Assembly (NCBI GenBank): GCA_022843465.1
Contig: JALHNO010000005.1
Coordinates: forward strand, 148,691-212,690
DNA: 64,000 bases
Direction: 5' to 3'
Origin: Pseudomonadota bacterium
GTDB lineage: Bacteria > Pseudomonadota > Gammaproteobacteria > Xanthomonadales > Ahniellaceae
Both the position numbers and the translations under genes were made by a program. Shown here piece by piece: positions 7,670 to 16,992 of the stretch. Within the stretch, counting starts at the first letter, position 1. Each line of letters begins with the position of its first letter. The notes beneath the pieces were generated by a model that made no database searches, had not been told where the DNA came from, and worked only from the letters and a program-made list of their open reading frames with translations.

Positions 7670-9478
7670 ATGACCCAGTCCATCGCGCAAGCCAACGATC
7701 AGTTTCTGGGCCATCCGAAAGGGGTCTACGTCTGCTTCTTCACCGAGATGTGGGAGCGCTTCTCGTTTTACGGGATGAAGGCGTTGCTGCTGCTGTTTCT
7801 GATTGATCACCACAAGTTCGGTGATCGCATCGGCTACGATGTGATCGGCGCCTATGGCGGACTGGTCTACTGCATTCCGGTGATCGGCGGGCTGTTGGCC
7901 GACCGCTATCTCGGCATGCGCAAGGCGGTGATTTTCGGCGCCATCCTGCTGGTGCTCGGTCATGCCGGCATGGCGGTGGAAGGCGCCGAGGCGCAACTCG
8001 TCGATGGCGTGATGGTGCGCGACACCGGTGCCCTGCAGGTGTTCTACCTCTCGCTTGCCCTGATCATCATGGGCGTCGGTTTTCTCAAGCCGAATATCTC
8101 CACCATCGTCGGCAAGCTCTACCCGCTCGAGGATCCGCGCCGCGATTCCGGGTTCTCGCTGTTCTATGCCGGCATCAATCTCGGCGCCCTGTTCGCTTCC
8201 CTGGTCTGCGGTTATCTCGGCAAGCAGCTCGGCTGGCAGTATGGATTCGGCGCTGCCGGCATCGGCATGCTGCTCGGATTGCTGATGTTCCTGTGGGGTC
8301 AGAAGTATCTGCACGGCCTGGCCGAGCCAGCCGATCCGCCGGCACTGCGCCAGCGCACGGCGATCGGACTGAGCCGCGAGTGGTCGATCTATCTCGGCGC
8401 CGTGGTCGGACTGTTGCCGCTCGCCGGACTGATGTGGGCAGTGGCCAATGGTCGCTACTCGGTCATCGCGGGCATGCCGTTGTCGATGCTGCTGATGCTG
8501 CTGGTCATGGTGGCGGTGCTGATCTGGTTCATGTGGTTCATCCTGAAGCAGTGCGGCAGAGTCGAGCGCCATCAGATGATCGCCCTGATGGCCTTGATCT
8601 CGATGTGTCTGGTGTTCTTCACCCTGTACGAGCAGACCTATGGCAGCTGGGTGACGTTTACCGAACGCATGCTGACCAAGGACCTGTTTCCAGGATTTGT
8701 GCAGGCCGCGACTGATCCGGTGTGGACGGCGAACTGGTGGCAAAACACAGGTACTTTCTTCGCGCAGGCGCCGTGGTCGATCTTCTCGCTGGTGCTGGCG
8801 CCGTTGTCGTTTGTCGCGGCCGCAGAACTCTCCGACCGCAATAGCCGTTCGCCCTTGCCGCGCGCGGTGTTCGCGGGCGCCTTCCTGCTGATGCTGGTCC
8901 TGCTGGTGCGCGATCTGATGGTGTTGCAGCAGAACGCCAGCTCGCTGACCTATCTCGGTGCGCTCTTCATCGTACTGCTGGCACCGCTGTTTTCCGGGCT
9001 GTGGGGCTGGCTGGACCGGCGCGGCGCCAATCCCTCGAAGCCGGTGAAGAGTGCGATCGGCCTGCTGTTCGCCGGACTCGCCTTCGTGCCTTTGGCCCTG
9101 GCTGCACAGGAAGCCGGTGCCAGCGGTCAGTTCGCCAGCGTCTGGTGGCTGGTCGCGGCCTACTTCATTCTGGAACTGGGCGAGATGTGTCTGTCGCCGG
9201 TGGGGCTGAGCGCGGTGACGCAGTTGTCGGTGCCCCGCGTGGTCAGTCTGATGATGGGTACCTGGTTCCTGGCCACTGCATTTTCCGAATCGCTGGCGGC
9301 CTTGTTCGGCAAGCTCGCTGCGCTTGACGTGGTGGAAGGCGAGGCGATCAACATGGTCGAGGCGGCGGCCAAGTACGAGCACCTGTTCTGGCTGATGATG
9401 TGGATCGGCATTGGTACCGCAGTGCTCGCCCTCCTCGCCGCACCGGCCTTGAAGCGGGCGATGCATGGCGTGAAGTAG
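7670..9478 (+). CDS. POT/PTR-family proton-dependent oligopeptide transporter
   Basis: A 602-residue multi-pass inner-membrane protein of the proton-coupled oligopeptide transporter family. The first helix carries the family's ExxER proton/peptide motif (EMWERFSFYG, Glu26-Arg30), followed by GGLLADRYLG and the FYAGINLGAL signature. It is longer than DtpA-type transporters (about 500 residues) because of extra helices in the middle and C-terminal parts, as in many Bacteroidetes and Lysobacterales homologues. It imports di- and tripeptides with protons. An upstream TTG (7643) is in frame, but ATG 7670 (MTQSIAQANDQFLGHPKG) is preferred. Palindromic repeats flank the gene. Confidence 0.92.
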   Translation: MTQSIAQANDQFLGHPKGVYVCFFTEMWERFSFYGMKALLLLFLIDHHKFGDRIGYDVIGAYGGLVYCIPVIGGLLADRYLGMRKAVIFGAILLVLGHAGMAVEGAEAQLVDGVMVRDTGALQVFYLSLALIIMGVGFLKPNISTIVGKLYPLEDPRRDSGFSLFYAGINLGALFASLVCGYLGKQLGWQYGFGAAGIGMLLGLLMFLWGQKYLHGLAEPADPPALRQRTAIGLSREWSIYLGAVVGLLPLAGLMWAVANGRYSVIAGMPLSMLLMLLVMVAVLIWFMWFILKQCGRVERHQMIALMALISMCLVFFTLYEQTYGSWVTFTERMLTKDLFPGFVQAATDPVWTANWWQNTGTFFAQAPWSIFSLVLAPLSFVAAAELSDRNSRSPLPRAVFAGAFLLMLVLLVRDLMVLQQNASSLTYLGALFIVLLAPLFSGLWGWLDRRGANPSKPVKSAIGLLFAGLAFVPLALAAQEAGASGQFASVWWLVAAYFILELGEMCLSPVGLSAVTQLSVPRVVSLMMGTWFLATAFSESLAALFGKLAALDVVEGEAINMVEAAAKYEHLFWLMMWIGIGTAVLALLAAPALKRAMHGVK

Positions 9479-9500
9479 GGCAGACCGGCGCGCCTCGTTG

Positions 9501-9531
9501 CCGGAATCCACCGCTGCGCGGTGGGTTCCGG
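9501..9531. repeat. Palindromic repeat, family A, copy 2, between convergent genes
   Basis: Arms at 9501-9514 and 9518-9531 form a 14-bp stem with one G-T wobble and a 3-base loop. It shares 19 identical bases with the copy at 7587-7619. It lies between the stop of the POT transporter gene and the stop of the convergent Asp-box protein gene, where it could act as a bidirectional terminator. Confidence 0.65.
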
Positions 9532-9532
9532 T

Positions 9533-10804
9533 CTACGGTTTCGACGCTTGGCGATCGTCGGTCGCAGCGTCCGCTTCGATCAGCACCATGCGCAGTCGGG
9601 CACTGTCTTTGCTGACTTCTGCCCAGGTGGCAATGGCGCGGTCGCCGGAACGGGCAATCCTCGGCATCCCGGGATTGCTGCCGGCGGCGAGCGGATGCAG
9701 CACGCTGCGTTGAGCGATCTTGTTGCCGGCATCGATCACGGCAAGGTGAATGGCATTGCCGCCAGCGCCGGCATTGCTGCCGACCCAGCTGACCAGGAAG
9801 TCCTGCTTGCCCCAGGCGCTCGCATCGACACGTCCAAGCGTGCGATCCCCAGCTTCCAGTTCCTGCATGGCAGCGAAGCCCTGGGTATCGCCGACCGCGG
9901 TGCGCACTGAAAGCGATTCGCCCTGCATCGTGGTCCACGCCACCAGTGCGCGGCCAGCGTTGCTTGCCAACGCGGGGCCATTGACCGGGCAGCCAGCGAT
10001 CTTCCACTGATCGTCGTGCACCTTGCCGGGTTCGGCATTCCAGCGTCCCTTGCTGCGCACCTGGAAATTGATGTCGCGTATTTCGTCGGCGCCGCGATCG
10101 CGATAGACCAGCAGGGTGCTGTCGCCGAGTCGGGCGGCATCGGTGCTGCAGCAGTCGCAGGTGCGGCTGTCGATCTCCTGCGCTTCGCTGAGTCGTCCGG
10201 CGCGATCGATGACCGCGCTGCGCAGTGTCATCGCGCCAGATCCGCCGTGCTCGTGGGCGCCGGCATCGCCGCCGGCAGCGACCGTGTTGCGGCCGTCGAG
10301 CCAGATTGCCAGCACCCGATCCTTGCCGGCGGGTACCAGCGAGACAAAGCCGTGCTCACTGGCGGTGCCATCCTGATGCGGCAGCAGGGACTCGCTCCAG
10401 TGGGCGCCCTGGTCGCTGGATCGAACCAGATGGATGTCGTAGGCATAGGTCGCCTTGCTGCGCTTCTGCAGCCAGTAAGTAACCCAGTCGCCATTGTCGA
10501 GCACCACCAGAGAAGGGAAGTCAGCCCAGTTGACGAACCAGGTCTGCTCGGCCGTGCTGGCAGCGATCTGGCCGCTGGAGCGGGCCTTGCCGTCGCGGTC
10601 GAGATGGGCAAAGTGCAGGGAAGCGCCTTCGGCGGATTTCTGTTGCCAGTTCAGTACAAATCCGTCCTTGCCATCGGCGGTGATGGACGGGTGCGCAGCC
10701 CAGCCCGAGGCGGGCGCGTCGCGCTCGCTGAACTGCAGGGCCGACACCGATGCTGACGCAAGCATGAGCGGTGTGGTCAACAACAACAACAGCGAAGTTC
10801 TCAT
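9533..10804 (-). CDS. Secreted Asp-box (sialidase/BNR-fold) protein
   Basis: A 423-residue protein with a signal peptide (MRTSLLLLLTTPLMLASASVSA) and a beta-propeller-like repeat pattern. One good Asp box is visible (RSSDQGAHW), with further degenerate ones. It also has the cysteine cluster TCDCCSTDA followed by LVYRDRGADEIRDI, which I recognise as conserved in a family of secreted sialidase-fold proteins of unproven activity. True sialidase catalytic residues cannot be confirmed, so glycosidase activity should not be assumed. The start at 10804 has GAGGAG about 7 bases upstream. It is the last gene after manC on the same strand, with only 59 bases between, so it could be co-transcribed with the sugar-nucleotide genes. 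Confidence 0.8.
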   Translation of the reverse strand: MRTSLLLLLTTPLMLASASVSALQFSERDAPASGWAAHPSITADGKDGFVLNWQQKSAEGASLHFAHLDRDGKARSSGQIAASTAEQTWFVNWADFPSLVVLDNGDWVTYWLQKRSKATYAYDIHLVRSSDQGAHWSESLLPHQDGTASEHGFVSLVPAGKDRVLAIWLDGRNTVAAGGDAGAHEHGGSGAMTLRSAVIDRAGRLSEAQEIDSRTCDCCSTDAARLGDSTLLVYRDRGADEIRDINFQVRSKGRWNAEPGKVHDDQWKIAGCPVNGPALASNAGRALVAWTTMQGESLSVRTAVGDTQGFAAMQELEAGDRTLGRVDASAWGKQDFLVSWVGSNAGAGGNAIHLAVIDAGNKIAQRSVLHPLAAGSNPGMPRIARSGDRAIATWAEVSKDSARLRMVLIEADAATDDRQASKP

Positions 10805-10863
10805 TCGTTCAATCTCCTCGATCCTGATCGGGCTGGCCCACAGGCAACCCAGGACATCATGCC

Positions 10864-12291
10864 TCAACTGCGACCGTAGCGGTCTTCGTAGCGGACAATA
10901 TCGTCTTCACCGAAGTAGTCGCCGCACTGCACTTCGATCAGGGCGATGTCCTCGTCGGTGGGATTCTCCAGCCGGTGCATCGTATTCATCGGGATGTAGA
11001 CCGACTCGTTGCGATGCAGCAGCTTCTCCTCATCGCCGACGCGGACCTTGGCGGTGCCGCGCACCACGGTCCAGTGCTCGCTGCGGCGATGATGCAGTTG
11101 CAGCGACAGCACTTCGCCGGGCTTGACCACGAGGCGCTTGACCTTGCAGTCGGGGGCGTCCTCCAGCACGGTATAGCTGCCCCAGGGGCGATGCACCGTA
11201 GTGTGCAGTTCGGTCGAATCATGGCCATCGCGCCGCAGGGCATCGACCACGAGTTTGACCTGCTGGGCCTGTTCACGATGTGCGATCAGGATCGCATCGC
11301 CGCTGTCGATGATCATCAGGTCCTGCACGCCGACCGCGGCCACCATGCGTTTGCCGGCCTGCACGTAGGTGCGCTGCGAGTCGACCAGGAGGGCGCTGCC
11401 GAGGATGCGGTTGCCGGCACTGTCGGGCTCGACCAGATCGCTGAGCGCGGTCCACGAGCCGATGTCGCTCCAGTCGAAATGCGCAGGCACCACCGCGCGC
11501 TCGTCGGCACGCTCCATCAGGGCGTAGTCGATCGATATCGAGGGCACTGCGGCAAACAGTTCCTGTACCAGCACGATGCTGGCGCCCGGCGTGCTCTGGT
11601 CGAGGCAGCGGCGGGTGGCATCGAGCACATCGGCACAGACCTGGGCCGCGGCGGCGAGCAGGCTGCCGACGCGGAAACAGAACATGCCCGAGTTCCAGTA
11701 GTAGTCGCCGCTGAGCAGGTACTGCTCGGCGGTGGCGAGATCGGGCTTTTCGACAAACGCGGCGACTTCGAAACCCTGGTCGCCGAGCGCGCCGCCGCGC
11801 TGGATGTAGCCATAGCCGGTCTCGGGACTGCTGGGCACCACACCGAAGGTGCAGAGCTTGCCCTGCGATGCCAGTTCGGCGGCACGGCTGACCGCTTCCT
11901 GGAACGCGCCGGTGTCATGGATCAGATGATCCGACGCGAGCACCAGGATCAAGGCATCATCGCCATGCGCGCGCTGGATGTCGAGGGCCGCCGCCAGGAT
12001 CGCCGGTGCGGTATTGCGTGCCACCGGCTCCAGCAGAAAGCGCTGACGCTGCCGATCGAATTCGGCAATGCGGGCATAGGCATCACCGGTGATGAAGCGG
12101 TAGTCGCGGCTGGTGACCGTATAGATCGGCGCGTCCGGCGTCGCCACCGCCAGCGCACGCCGCGCGGTTTTCTCGATCAGGGTGTCGCCATCCGGCAAGG
12201 CCATGAAGGGCTTTGGATACAGGCGCCTGGATACCGGCCACAGCCGGGTGCCGGCACCGCCGGAGAGAATCACAGGAATCAACAGGGTCAT
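10864..12291 (-). CDS. manC: Mannose-1-phosphate guanylyltransferase / mannose-6-phosphate isomerase
   Basis: A 475-residue bifunctional enzyme of the XanB/AlgA/ManC type. The N-terminal nucleotidyltransferase domain opens with ILSGGAGTRLWPVSR and contains FVEKPD and the DYALMER segment. The C-terminal cupin (about residues 350-470) carries HRSEHWTVVRG. It interconverts fructose 6-phosphate and mannose 6-phosphate and makes GDP-mannose from mannose 1-phosphate and GTP for polysaccharide synthesis. It lies 7 bases after rmlD in the same direction, matching the rml-xanB grouping of Xanthomonas. No phosphomannomutase gene (xanA) is present in the window. Confidence 0.95.
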   Translation of the reverse strand: MTLLIPVILSGGAGTRLWPVSRRLYPKPFMALPDGDTLIEKTARRALAVATPDAPIYTVTSRDYRFITGDAYARIAEFDRQRQRFLLEPVARNTAPAILAAALDIQRAHGDDALILVLASDHLIHDTGAFQEAVSRAAELASQGKLCTFGVVPSSPETGYGYIQRGGALGDQGFEVAAFVEKPDLATAEQYLLSGDYYWNSGMFCFRVGSLLAAAAQVCADVLDATRRCLDQSTPGASIVLVQELFAAVPSISIDYALMERADERAVVPAHFDWSDIGSWTALSDLVEPDSAGNRILGSALLVDSQRTYVQAGKRMVAAVGVQDLMIIDSGDAILIAHREQAQQVKLVVDALRRDGHDSTELHTTVHRPWGSYTVLEDAPDCKVKRLVVKPGEVLSLQLHHRRSEHWTVVRGTAKVRVGDEEKLLHRNESVYIPMNTMHRLENPTDEDIALIEVQCGDYFGEDDIVRYEDRYGRS

Positions 12292-12298
12292 GGCGCGC

Positions 12299-13237
12299 TC
12301 ATTGTGGGTGTGGCCAGCGTGAGCGCTCGTCGGCGATCATGCTGAGGGTTGTGGCAAGTCCAGCCTGCCAGTCCGGCAGGTGCAGGCCAAAATTCGACTG
12401 CAGCTTGCTGTTGTCGAGCACCGACCAGTTGGGTCGGCGCGCCCGCGTCGGATAGTCGGCGCTGGCAATCTCCTTCACCTCGGGACGGCGTGCAATCAGT
12501 CCGGCGCTGACCGCCTGATCGAAAATCGCCGACGCGAACTGGTGCCAGCTGGTATGACCGGCGGCGGTCAGATGATAGGTGCCCCAGCGCGGGTCGGTGT
12601 CCGCCGCGGACTTGAGTTCGCTGATCAGACGTGCGCTGACCGCGGCAATCAACTGTGCCGTGGTCGGAGTGCCGAACTGGTCGGCAACCACGCCGAGTTG
12701 CGGGCGCTCGCCGCCCAGACGCAGCATCGTGCGCAGGAAGTTGTTGCCGCGCGGCCCGTACACCCAGGCCGTGCGCAGGATCAGATGGCTGGCGCCGCTC
12801 TCGCGCAGCGCGATCTCACCACGCAATTTGCTCTGTCCGTAGTGATTCACCGGTGCCGTGCGATCGTCTTCGCGCCAGGGCGCCTGCAACGTGCCGGGAA
12901 ACACATAGTCGGTCGAGTAGTGCAGCACGCGCGCCGCGATGCGTTGCGCAGCCGCGCCGATGTCGGCGAGCGCGCTGCCATTGATGCGATCGGCCAGTTC
13001 CGGCTCATCCTCGGCGCGATCCACCGCGGTGTAGGCGGCCGCATTGAGGATCCAGTCCGGCCGCTCGCGCTCGATCAGGGCGACCAGTTGCGTTATATCC
13101 GCGAGATCAGCCTGCAGACAATCAAAGCCACCCGGCAATTTTCCGCGCCGGGTGGCCGGACGCAGTTCTTCAGCGGCGAGCGCCTGCTGGAGTGCAGATC
13201 CGACCTGGCCATCGGCACCGAGCAGCAGCAGCTTCAT
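12299..13237 (-). CDS. rmlD: dTDP-4-dehydrorhamnose reductase
   Basis: A 312-residue short-chain dehydrogenase with an N-terminal Rossmann motif (LLGADGQVGSAL) and the catalytic Tyr-Lys pair in NHYGQSKLRGE, plus STDYVFPG. It performs the last step of dTDP-L-rhamnose synthesis, the NAD(P)H-dependent reduction of dTDP-4-dehydro-L-rhamnose. The start overlaps the rmlC stop by 4 bases, so the two are translationally coupled. manC follows 7 bases later. Confidence 0.95.
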   Translation of the reverse strand: MKLLLLGADGQVGSALQQALAAEELRPATRRGKLPGGFDCLQADLADITQLVALIERERPDWILNAAAYTAVDRAEDEPELADRINGSALADIGAAAQRIAARVLHYSTDYVFPGTLQAPWREDDRTAPVNHYGQSKLRGEIALRESGASHLILRTAWVYGPRGNNFLRTMLRLGGERPQLGVVADQFGTPTTAQLIAAVSARLISELKSAADTDPRWGTYHLTAAGHTSWHQFASAIFDQAVSAGLIARRPEVKEIASADYPTRARRPNWSVLDNSKLQSNFGLHLPDWQAGLATTLSMIADERSRWPHPQ

Positions 13238-13791
13238 GGCGCGTAGACCGGCAGCCGTTCAAGCGCAATCTCTGCGAGCAGCGGCGCGATGGCGTCTTTG
13301 CCGGAGAGTGCCGGATCGCTGATCGGCCAATCGATCGCCAGCGCCGGATCATCCCAGCGCAGATTGGCATCACCGGCCGGCTGATAGGTCTCGGTGCATA
13401 GGTAGTGGAACAGCGCGCTCTCGCTGGTCACCACGAAGCCATGCGCAAAGCCTTCGGGTACCCAGAGCTGGCGATGGTTCTCGGCCGACAATACGGCAGC
13501 CGTCCAGCGCCCGAAGTTTGGCGAGCCGTGGCGGATATCGACGGCGACGTCATAGACCTCACCTTCGAGCACGCTGACCAGTTTGCCCTGGGGACGCGGC
13601 CACTGGTAATGCAGCCCGCGCAGCACACCGCGCGCCGACCGCGAAAGGTTCGACTGCGCCACGCGAAAATCCAGCCCGGCCTCGGCATAGCGGTCGGCAT
13701 TCCAGCCCTCGAAGAAAAATCCGCGCGGATCGCCAAACACCTTGGGTTCGATCAGCTTCACTTCGGGCAATGAGGTATCGATGACACGCAT
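13234..13791 (-). CDS. rmlC: dTDP-4-dehydrorhamnose 3,5-epimerase
   Basis: A 185-residue cupin-fold enzyme with the RmlC hallmarks DPRGFFFEGWN, QSNLSRSARGVLRGLHYQ (catalytic His) and VYDVAVDIRHGSPNFGRW. It epimerises C3 and C5 of dTDP-4-dehydro-6-deoxyglucose. It is third in the rmlB-rmlA-rmlC-rmlD order, which matches Xanthomonas. A gap of 210 bases separates it from rmlA, larger than between the other genes of the block. Confidence 0.95.
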   Translation of the reverse strand: MRVIDTSLPEVKLIEPKVFGDPRGFFFEGWNADRYAEAGLDFRVAQSNLSRSARGVLRGLHYQWPRPQGKLVSVLEGEVYDVAVDIRHGSPNFGRWTAAVLSAENHRQLWVPEGFAHGFVVTSESALFHYLCTETYQPAGDANLRWDDPALAIDWPISDPALSGKDAIAPLLAEIALERLPVYAP

Positions 13792-14001
13792 GGAATGTTC
13801 CGCTGGAGTGTAAGGTGCTGATGACGGCCTTTGACCGTGCCGGTGTGCGTTTCATGCAGCCAACTTGAGTATCTCTGGAACAAGTCCGGAGCCCTGAAAG
13901 CCCCCCTGAGTCAGGGAGGGCGAAAACGGCAGGATTATTGGCATATGGCAAGCAATGAACCGGGTAGCGACGACGATGTGGTGACGTGTTCCGTGTTTCC
14001 C

Positions 14002-14880
14002 CTACTGCATGCCTTCGCCGCGCGCGATCCGCAGCAGATACTCACCGTAGCCACTCTTGCGCAGCGGCTCGGCAATCCGGCTCAGCTGTTCGGCATCGAT
14101 CCAGCCGTTCTGGAAGGCGATCTCTTCCGGACAGCAGACCCGCAGCCCCTGGCGCGCTTCGATGGTCTCGATGAAATTGCCGGCCTGCAGCAGGGATTCA
14201 TGGGTACCGGTATCCAGCCAGGCATAGCCGCGGCCGAGCTTCTCGACGCGCAGACTGCCCTCGGCCAGATAGCAGCGATTGAGATCGGTGATTTCCAGTT
14301 CGCCGCGCGGTGAGGGCTTGAGGTCGCGCGCGAAATCGGCAGCACGGCCGTCATAGAAATACAGACCGGTCACCGCGTAGTTCGATTTCGGTGTCCTGGG
14401 TTTTTCTTCCAGCCCGATCGCCTTGCCGCTGGCATCAAATTCGGCGACGCCGTAGCGCTCGGGGTCGCGCACCCAGTAGCCGAATACGGTGGCACCCTGA
14501 TCCTGGCGCGCGGCCCGGCGCAGCACCTCTGTCAGTCCATGGCCGTAGAAAATATTGTCGCCAAGCACCAGGCAGGAAGGCTTTCCGTCGACGAAATCGC
14601 GACCGATCAGATAGGCCTGGGCCAGACCATCCGGGCTTGGCTGGGTCGCGTAGTGGATCGACATGCCCCATTGCGCGCCATCACCGAGCAGTCGCTGGAA
14701 CAGGGCCTGCTCATGCGGCGTATTGATGATCAGAACTTCACGGATACCCGCCAGCATCAATACGCTCAGCGGGTAATAGATCATCGGCTTGTCGTAGACC
14801 GGCAGCAGCTGCTTGCTGATCGACAGGGTCAGCGGATGCAGGCGGGTGCCGGCGCCGCCAGCGAGGAGGATGCCTTTCAT
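14002..14880 (-). CDS. rmlA: Glucose-1-phosphate thymidylyltransferase
   Basis: A 292-residue nucleotidyltransferase that makes dTDP-glucose from dTTP and glucose 1-phosphate, the first step of dTDP-rhamnose synthesis. It begins [18 protein letters not shown] (the nucleotide-binding G-x-G-T-R loop) and contains [25 protein letters not shown] and EKP. The start at 14880 is set by this conserved N-terminus; the frame stays open upstream to 15027, but that leader is unlike the family. It lies 80 bases after rmlB. Confidence 0.95.
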   Translation of the reverse strand: MKGILLAGGAGTRLHPLTLSISKQLLPVYDKPMIYYPLSVLMLAGIREVLIINTPHEQALFQRLLGDGAQWGMSIHYATQPSPDGLAQAYLIGRDFVDGKPSCLVLGDNIFYGHGLTEVLRRAARQDQGATVFGYWVRDPERYGVAEFDASGKAIGLEEKPRTPKSNYAVTGLYFYDGRAADFARDLKPSPRGELEITDLNRCYLAEGSLRVEKLGRGYAWLDTGTHESLLQAGNFIETIEARQGLRVCCPEEIAFQNGWIDAEQLSRIAEPLRKSGYGEYLLRIARGEGMQ

Positions 14881-14960
14881 GGAGTCTCGCGCTTCTGGTG
14901 CAACGCGCAGTCTAACAGCAGGGCAGTTCACCCGCCCCGACCCGATCGGGGCACGCGTCT

Positions 14961-16025
14961 TCAGGCAGTGTGCGCGACTTGGCCCAGGCGCTCGCCACGG
15001 TAGGCACCATCGCGGATGCGATCGCACCAGACCTGGTTGCCCAGGTACCAGTCGACGGTTCGTGCCAGCCCGGACTCGAACGTCTCCTGCGGCTTCCAGC
15101 CGAGTTCACCCTGGATCTTGCTGGCGTCGATGGCATAACGGCGATCATGGCCCGGCCGATCCTGGACAAAGCTGATCAGGGATTCGCGTGTGCCGCCATT
15201 GGCCAATGGCCTGCGTTCATCGAGCAGTGCGATGATCGAACGGACGACATGGATATTCTCGCGCTCGGCGTCGCCGCCGACGTTGTAGACCTCACCGACC
15301 CGGCCGCCCTCGAGTACCGCATGGATGGCGGCGCAGTGATCGCCGACATACAGCCAGTCGCGGACATTGCGGCCATCGCCGTAGACCGGCAGCGGAGCGC
15401 CGACCAAGGCCTTCTGGATCATCAGCGGGATCAGTTTTTCAGGGAACTGGTAGGGCCCGTAATTGTTCGAGCAGTTCGTCGTCAGCGTCGGCAGGCCATA
15501 GGTGTGCTGGAAGGCGCGCACCAGATGATCGCTGGCGGCCTTGCTGGCCGAATACGGAGAATTCGGTGCATACGGCGTCTGCTCGCTGAACTTGCCGCTG
15601 TCGCCAAGCGAACCGTAGACCTCATCGGTCGACACATGCAGAAAGCGGAATTTGGTCTTGGCATCGGCATCAAGATTGCGCCACCACGCGAGCGTGGACT
15701 CAAGCAGGCCGAGCGTTCCGACCACATTGGTCTGCACGAAGGCAGCCGGGCCATCGATCGAACGATCGACATGGCTCTCGGCGGCAAAATTGATGATGGC
15801 CTGTGGCTGGTATTCGGCGAGCAGGCGCGCCACCAGGGCGCGATCGGCGATATCGCCGTGGACGAAGTGATGCCCGGGATTGCCGCCGAGGCTTGCCAGA
15901 GTGTCCGGATTGCCGGCATAGGTGAGCGCGTCGAGATTGACGATGCGGGCCGAGGTGCCTGCATGCGTAAGCACAAAATTGCCGCCGATGAAGCCGGCAC
16001 CGCCGGTGACTAGCCAGGTTTTCAT
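14961..16025 (-). CDS. rmlB: dTDP-glucose 4,6-dehydratase
   Basis: A 354-residue extended short-chain dehydrogenase. Visible are the NAD-binding [38 protein letters not shown] and the catalytic Tyr-x-x-x-Lys in [10 protein letters not shown]. It converts dTDP-glucose to dTDP-4-dehydro-6-deoxyglucose. The start at 16025 is the ATG before KTWLVTGG; a GTG two codons upstream is an alternative. It is the first gene of the sugar-nucleotide operon. Its upstream region leads directly into the palindromic repeat array, with a TACAAT-like sequence (reverse strand, 16095-16100) as a possible -10 element. Confidence 0.95.
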   Translation of the reverse strand: MKTWLVTGGAGFIGGNFVLTHAGTSARIVNLDALTYAGNPDTLASLGGNPGHHFVHGDIADRALVARLLAEYQPQAIINFAAESHVDRSIDGPAAFVQTNVVGTLGLLESTLAWWRNLDADAKTKFRFLHVSTDEVYGSLGDSGKFSEQTPYAPNSPYSASKAASDHLVRAFQHTYGLPTLTTNCSNNYGPYQFPEKLIPLMIQKALVGAPLPVYGDGRNVRDWLYVGDHCAAIHAVLEGGRVGEVYNVGGDAERENIHVVRSIIALLDERRPLANGGTRESLISFVQDRPGHDRRYAIDASKIQGELGWKPQETFESGLARTVDWYLGNQVWCDRIRDGAYRGERLGQVAHTA

Positions 16026-16120
16026 GCACACTCCGGATTGGGGATTGCTATGACCGCGGCACGACGGTCAAGTTGCATCGAAACGCAATCCGGCATTGTA
16101 GAGCAGCCCCGGCGCGATCA

Positions 16121-16382
16121 TGTAGGGCATCTCTGCGAGATGCCGTGCTTTTGTAGGGCATCTCTGTGAGATGCCATGCTCTTGTAGGGCATCTCTGTGA
16201 GATGCCACCATGAATCCGTCGAGGTGCTGGGATGGCATCTCACAGAGATGCCCTACAAATTCGCCGCGCTCGTCCATAGAGCATCTCAGCGAGAGGCTGT
16301 GCTCTTCTGTAAGGCATCTCTGCGAGATGCCGTCTTGGGGTCGCCGAGGTGTTGGGATGGCATCTCACAGAGATGCCCTACA
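16121..16382. repeat. Array of seven palindromic repeats (REP-like)
   Basis: Seven copies of a 19-24 base element, core GGCATCTCTGTGAGATGCC, often preceded by TGTAG. Forward copies are at 16121-16144, 16152-16175, 16183-16206, 16277-16298 (degenerate) and 16308-16331. Inverted copies are at 16234-16257 and 16359-16382. The first three start exactly 31 bases apart. Each copy is itself a hairpin (GGCATCTC/GAGATGCC). The order F-F-F-I then F-F-I suggests two modules, each closed by an inverted copy and sharing flanking sequence (GAGGTG[CT]TGGGAT). The array fills the gap between the upstream membrane-protein gene and rmlB. Confidence 0.85.
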
Positions 16383-16405
16383 AGGACAAGCCCGGTAGCG
16401 ATGCA

Positions 16406-16987
16406 TTACATGGGCCGCGATTCCCGCCACAAGGCATAGCCAAACAGCAGATTGGCTGCGGCCAGCAGATAGTGATAGAGGTCAATCCGCAGCATCGGTC
16501 CAAGCATTCCGGTGGTGCCGACCCACAGGCCCGCCGCGGCATAGCCGGCAATCGCCCAGGCCAACATCAGGAACAATGAGCGCCGATGCTTGAACAGTGC
16601 GGTCGCGCCAAGTGCCGCAATTCCGAGCGCCACCGCGCCGACGGCGGTCGGCACATCCGGACGCGTGGCTACCAGCAGGAACAGATTCAATCCTGCTGCA
16701 ATGGCGAGCGACTCGCCGGCACGCACATCGTGACGCCCGCGCAGCCGACGCAGCAGCGCCCAGCAGAAGCTCGGAAATGCGACCAGCGCGGCCCAGAGAC
16801 TGAGCGCCCCGTGCAAGGTTTCAAGCTTTTCCACACCGGCGTAGCGGATCGTGCCAACCAGGGCGGCGGCGGCTATGGCCAGCATCCAGATGCCGCACCA
16901 GCGCCTTCCTGCCCGAATCAGCAGGACGGCGGCAGCGATGCTCGCGCTGGCGAGTACGCCATCGGAAAGTGCGGTGGATATTTGCAT
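16406..16987 (-). CDS. Multi-pass membrane protein, unknown function
   Basis: A 193-residue protein made almost entirely of hydrophobic helices (about six), starting MQISTALSDGVLASAS and ending in LYHYLLAAANLLFGYALW. No family motif is recognised. The ATG at 16987 lies 5 bases after the stop of the sterol-desaturase-family gene, so it is almost certainly translated from the same transcript and may assist that enzyme in the membrane; that is inference from position. The frame stays open further upstream inside the desaturase gene, but that part is antisense-type shadow. Confidence 0.7.
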   Translation of the reverse strand: MQISTALSDGVLASASIAAAVLLIRAGRRWCGIWMLAIAAAALVGTIRYAGVEKLETLHGALSLWAALVAFPSFCWALLRRLRGRHDVRAGESLAIAAGLNLFLLVATRPDVPTAVGAVALGIAALGATALFKHRRSLFLMLAWAIAGYAAAGLWVGTTGMLGPMLRIDLYHYLLAAANLLFGYALWRESRPM

Positions 16988-16992
16988 GAGGG

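Noticed and set aside
7637-9511. 624-residue open frame on the minus strand across the POT transporter gene
   Set aside because: Its product is rich in His, Gln and Arg, typical of the antisense of a membrane-protein gene at high GC, and the plus-strand gene is certain.
13904-13916. Palindrome CCCTGAGTCAGGG between rmlC and rmlA
   Set aside because: It is a perfect 13-base palindrome but isolated, with no paired copy, promoter context or T run, so too little to call an operator or terminator.
16121-16382. CRISPR-like array
   Set aside because: The units are near-identical palindromes in both orientations with 7-8 base gaps, not direct repeats with unique spacers of 30-40 bases, and no cas genes are present.
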